A model generated the notes under the pieces. It searched no databases, had not been told where the DNA came from, and saw only the letters and a list, made by a program, of their open reading frames with translations. The position numbers and the translations under genes are program-made. This document shows, piece by piece, positions 7,101 to 8,742 of a stretch of 8,742 nucleotides of DNA. The stretch's first letter is position 1, and the number at the start of each line of letters is the position of its first letter. Source of the stretch: Roseimaritima sp. (lineage in GTDB: Bacteria; Planctomycetota; Planctomycetia; Pirellulales; Pirellulaceae); the NCBI GenBank assembly GCA_007124075.1, contig SLFV01000277.1, positions 1 through 8,742 on the forward strand. Reading direction: 5' to 3'.

Positions 7101-8742
7101 CGATTTCGACGTCGTGAGGCCCAAGTTCGCGAGGATTTACCGGCGCGTAATGTAAGCCTTCGATGCCACCGGCCGCATTGGCTCGCAGTTGAAACCTGCC
7201 TCTCGGGACCTCGAGTTGCGTGGTTTTCGATCCAGCTTCAGTCAATTGATTAGACTGTTGCAGTCTGCCAACGAGACGTTTGTCGCCCCGAAAGGCGAGG
7301 TGATCCTCGCTATCGCCATTGCCAGGCAATTGGAAATGCAGTTCGGATGCCAATGCGGTCACGCAGGCCTGCGTCGAAGGTGTCCGGTCTTCACCGGCTA
7401 CTTTGAAATCAACGTCGGCCATGTGCAACGAAAGATGTGGCATTTCCAGCATGGCACACCGACCCATGCCCCATAACGCGGTTTGCTCTGGAGCCACCGG
7501 ATCTTGAAGCTGTGCCTGTTGGGCGTAGTTCGTCACAAGCCAGGTTTGCGAAATTTCGGCGACCTTCGTTTTCGCCAATGCTCGCAACGTCATCAGCAGG
7601 CGACCAGCATTGCTTGCGGTTGCCTGCGCCATCGAATTCCGCTCCAGTGCGTCTTGCGGATTTGCGTCTGCTGAGTGCAATGACACCGCACGACAATCGA
7701 TCACCCCAAGCGGTGCATGATTGTGTTCCGTTATTGCATCAAGCAGGCGTTCGTAATCCAACAAACATGTCGGGTGTAATCTGTAAGCAGCCCTGACACC
7801 TGCAAGCCTAGCGTCATCGATTTCGGCGAACCCCTGTCCATCGTAAGCAAGATAAACGTGGTCACCGCGCCGGACCAATTCTGCAGCCAAAGCTTGGCCA
7901 GCGCTTTGGGAATGGGAGGAACCGTGACCAGCAAAGACCAGCCAGATGGTATTTATTCGTTTTCCATTTTTTTTCGCAGCCGAGGTCGATTCTGGCGGGA
8001 GCGGCTGTTCGATCCATTGTGTGGTGTATACCAAATCATTGCTAGCGCGTTTTCCATGATGTTTGGCGATACGTTGGACCCGCGCCCCACTAATCACCGC
8101 AACACATTGACCATCTGCATCATAAAGACCAATGTCAGCGGTGTACGAATCCGCGACATTGTTTTCGTTGCGAAGTTTGGTGTGAACCCACAGTGGTTGA
8201 CCATCGAATTGCCCCAAAACACGGGTGTTTTGCACTAGTGTGGGGAGCAGCAGGTCCTGGTTCTTGGTTCGTGTATGATCCTTGTTGCTGCGATTCGTCG
8301 CGTTGATCGCTCCAGCCATCGATTGCAGGCAACCGTCGAGAATGGATGGATGTAGAACATAGCTGGCCAGTTCGCTTGCAACGGTGTCTGGAACGCTGAC
8401 ACGTGCAAGGCATTCGTCCTGGCCCGCTTTGACAAAATCTAACACGGTAAAGTTTGGCCCGTACTGCAAGCCGACGCTCGACATTCCTTGATAGAACTTG
8501 ACAGGTTCGATTGAATTCGGCAGGCGGCCTGACGTCCCCTCGACATTCAGTGCCGGGGGACTAGCCTTCGCAGCGTTGGATGCTTCGGTTTGTTGCCGTA
8601 GAAGCCCCGTCGCGTGATGCATCCATGTTGTCTTGTCCCCGTTGGTGACAGTTGCCGTTCTGCTGAAAATATCGAAGGTCCGTTCGCCTCGTTGGTCGGG
8701 ACCGACTTGAATTTGAACGACTCTTGTTTGGTTATCGGTAAA
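4102..8742 (-). CDS. Type I highly reducing polyketide synthase, C-terminal 1546 residues (DH-ER-KR-ACP-TE)
   Basis: The frame is open through the right edge. The Met at 8622 is internal, because the 40 codons before it (for example FDIFSRTATVTNGDKTTWMHH) are dehydratase sequence. Numbering from the edge: DH about 1-226, with its second-hotdog motif HPSILDGCLQ (D136, Q140); its catalytic His is off the window. A non-catalytic pseudo-KR region spans about 235-505. ER 513-838 has GLNFSDVLKAMGLYPG and the NADPH loop HAGAGGVG (660-667). KR 852-1095 has TGGLGALG (858-865) and catalytic K962, S985, Y998 and N1002. The LRD triplet in GVLRDG and the absence of the A-type Trp suggest a B-type KR. ACP 1125-1202 carries the phosphopantetheine serine in GLDSL (S1162). 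A Ser/Ala/Thr-rich linker leads to TE 1255-1522 with GWSTGG (S1334), VDTP (D1361) and GHHF (H1499). All visible reductive domains look active, so a fully reduced beta-carbon is expected, with release by the TE. KS and AT should lie upstream; whether the enzyme is iterative or one module of many cannot be seen. Confidence 0.95.
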   Translation of the reverse strand, partial: FTDNQTRVVQIQVGPDQRGERTFDIFSRTATVTNGDKTTWMHHATGLLRQQTEASNAAKASPPALNVEGTSGRLPNSIEPVKFYQGMSSVGLQYGPNFTVLDFVKAGQDECLARVSVPDTVASELASYVLHPSILDGCLQSMAGAINATNRSNKDHTRTKNQDLLLPTLVQNTRVLGQFDGQPLWVHTKLRNENNVADSYTADIGLYDADGQCVAVISGARVQRIAKHHGKRASNDLVYTTQWIEQPLPPESTSAAKKNGKRINTIWLVFAGHGSSHSQSAGQALAAELVRRGDHVYLAYDGQGFAEIDDARLAGVRAAYRLHPTCLLDYERLLDAITEHNHAPLGVIDCRAVSLHSADANPQDALERNSMAQATASNAGRLLMTLRALAKTKVAEISQTWLVTNYAQQAQLQDPVAPEQTALWGMGRCAMLEMPHLSLHMADVDFKVAGEDRTPSTQACVTALASELHFQLPGNGDSEDHLAFRGDKRLVGRLQQSNQLTEAGSKTTQLEVPRGRFQLRANAAGGIEGLHYAPVNPRELGPHDVEIEIGCAGLNFSDVLKAMGLYPGVKDEIVPLGIECAGVVTNLGNAVVDFKRGQRVMGVAPYSFASHAITADYAIVATPDNLSDEAAATIPITFLTAYHALVNLARLAPGERLLIHAGAGGVGQAAIQIAKQIGAEVFTTAGSEEKRQFLRSLGVDHIFDSRTLDFAQQITNITEGLGVDVVLNSLPGEAITKSLSILSAYGRFLEIGKTDIYQNRKIGLWPFQDNLSYFAIDLDRMLRQRPDEIKGLYADVMPMFASGSYQALPLKSFSPRNAIDAYRYMAQRRNIGKVVVSFATKDPAPDNINDSSGSILITGGLGALGQQVARWAVERGARHLVILTRRSPETTQQQFTELSQEDVNVTLIQGDVADVESLRKALASIPGSFPPVRGVIHAAGVLRDGLLQTMEMEQLETALAPKVQGAWNLHRLLPAPLDYFVMFSSVAGTIGSPGQGNYAAGNAFMDGLAARLRSLGTPAVSIAWGPWGAAGMAASEDIRKQLAERGMRPLDPQLAIQLMDAAITQANKNVTIADADWATLLSKLPNNGTRFLSEFRSQVLIEDTVQRRPRDEQLLKQLDAAQPDQRQSILQQVIASSLGDVMGIEAASIDTDHPLASLGLDSLMGMELRTSLESKLGFEMPMTALIDDPSVASLAAVADQILSESTAKSRTSAGPETSDGANRVAVSTPKTISVADNAKQRQLDAPNHRSDLVTLGGLPSRHSPLFCVHPVGGDLRCYDKFARAMRNRLVYGLRAHGLQAGTRPHTTLDRMIEHYIAAIRNQQPEGPYCLMGWSTGGIFAYEIVRRLLDLGQEVTPLIMVDTPRPFVFKKVDLNDNAKFLVDLIEFANYFAGTKMQVSYDQLQGQSENASLASVLELAIEHNVLPAQTNLAHLKRLIDVCRWHVQFLQTYSPTELPHVAHLIRPEDTSILSEAARLEHSDDFGWNKLVNLKLHRVPGHHFTMMTGKNAEGIATVIEGLLSEADPHVSTSGAGLLGPKQESTSGRRK
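4111..4117 (-). promoter_or_regulatory. Ribosome binding site of the GH3 gene, inside the PKS 3' end
   Basis: The minus strand reads GGGGAGA here, 5 bases before the GH3 ATG at 4105. It is a strong purine-rich Shine-Dalgarno placed within the last codons of the PKS, and it supports the ATG at 4105 as the true start. Confidence 0.65.

Noticed and set aside
7437..7796. A 119-codon + strand open frame opposite the PKS, and similar frames at 7858-8238 and 4168-4494.
   Set aside because: All lie antisense to a continuous PKS domain sequence, have Arg/Cys/His-rich low-plausibility translations and no recognisable domains.
4102..8622. The PKS reading frame starting at the Met at 8622 as a complete gene.
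   Set aside because: The same frame stays open to the right edge and the upstream 40 codons encode typical dehydratase sequence, so the Met is internal and the gene is truncated by the window.
1..8742. tRNA, rRNA, CRISPR arrays, insertion sequences, long direct repeats.
   Set aside because: The window was read for these and none was seen; almost all sequence is accounted for by protein-coding genes.

Overview
The window holds the end of a secondary-metabolite-type locus from a bacterium of moderate GC content. There are two convergent gene blocks. The gene set (type I highly reducing polyketide synthase, bacterial GH3 acyl-amido synthetase, muconate-lactonizing-like enolase-superfamily enzyme) and the overall protein flavour fit a planctomycete such as a Pirellulaceae member. 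That assignment is an impression from family resemblance, not something the sequence proves.

Left block, + strand (1-2318): the last 80 codons of a ketopantoate-reductase-like (ApbA/PanE family) protein; then, after 31 bases, a complete enolase-superfamily protein (277-1458) with all expected acid/base and metal-binding residues; then, after 5 bases, a complete alpha/beta hydrolase (1464-2318). The tight spacing suggests one operon. Between the blocks (2319-2452) lies a 134-base convergent gap with one modest GC-rich hairpin.

Right block, - strand (2453-8742): the C-terminal 1546 residues of a type I polyketide synthase whose reading frame runs open through the right edge. The visible domain order is dehydratase (partial), structural pseudo-ketoreductase region, enoylreductase, ketoreductase, acyl carrier protein, thioesterase. 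Its stop overlaps the start of a GH3-family gene by four bases (ATGA), so the two are very likely translationally coupled.

How they may work together (inference): the PKS makes a fully reduced, fatty-acid-like or alkyl polyketide chain. Its terminal thioesterase releases the chain as a free acid. The GH3 protein adenylates a carboxylate and joins it to an amine such as an amino acid. The convergent operon could supply or tailor the amino-acid or hydroxy-acid partner: the enolase-superfamily member by epimerising or racemising an alpha carbon, the reductase by reducing a 2-keto acid, and the hydrolase by cleaving an ester or amide. The combined PKS/GH3/epimerase pathway is the most interesting proposal in this window. 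No RNA genes, mobile elements, CRISPR arrays or long repeats were seen.
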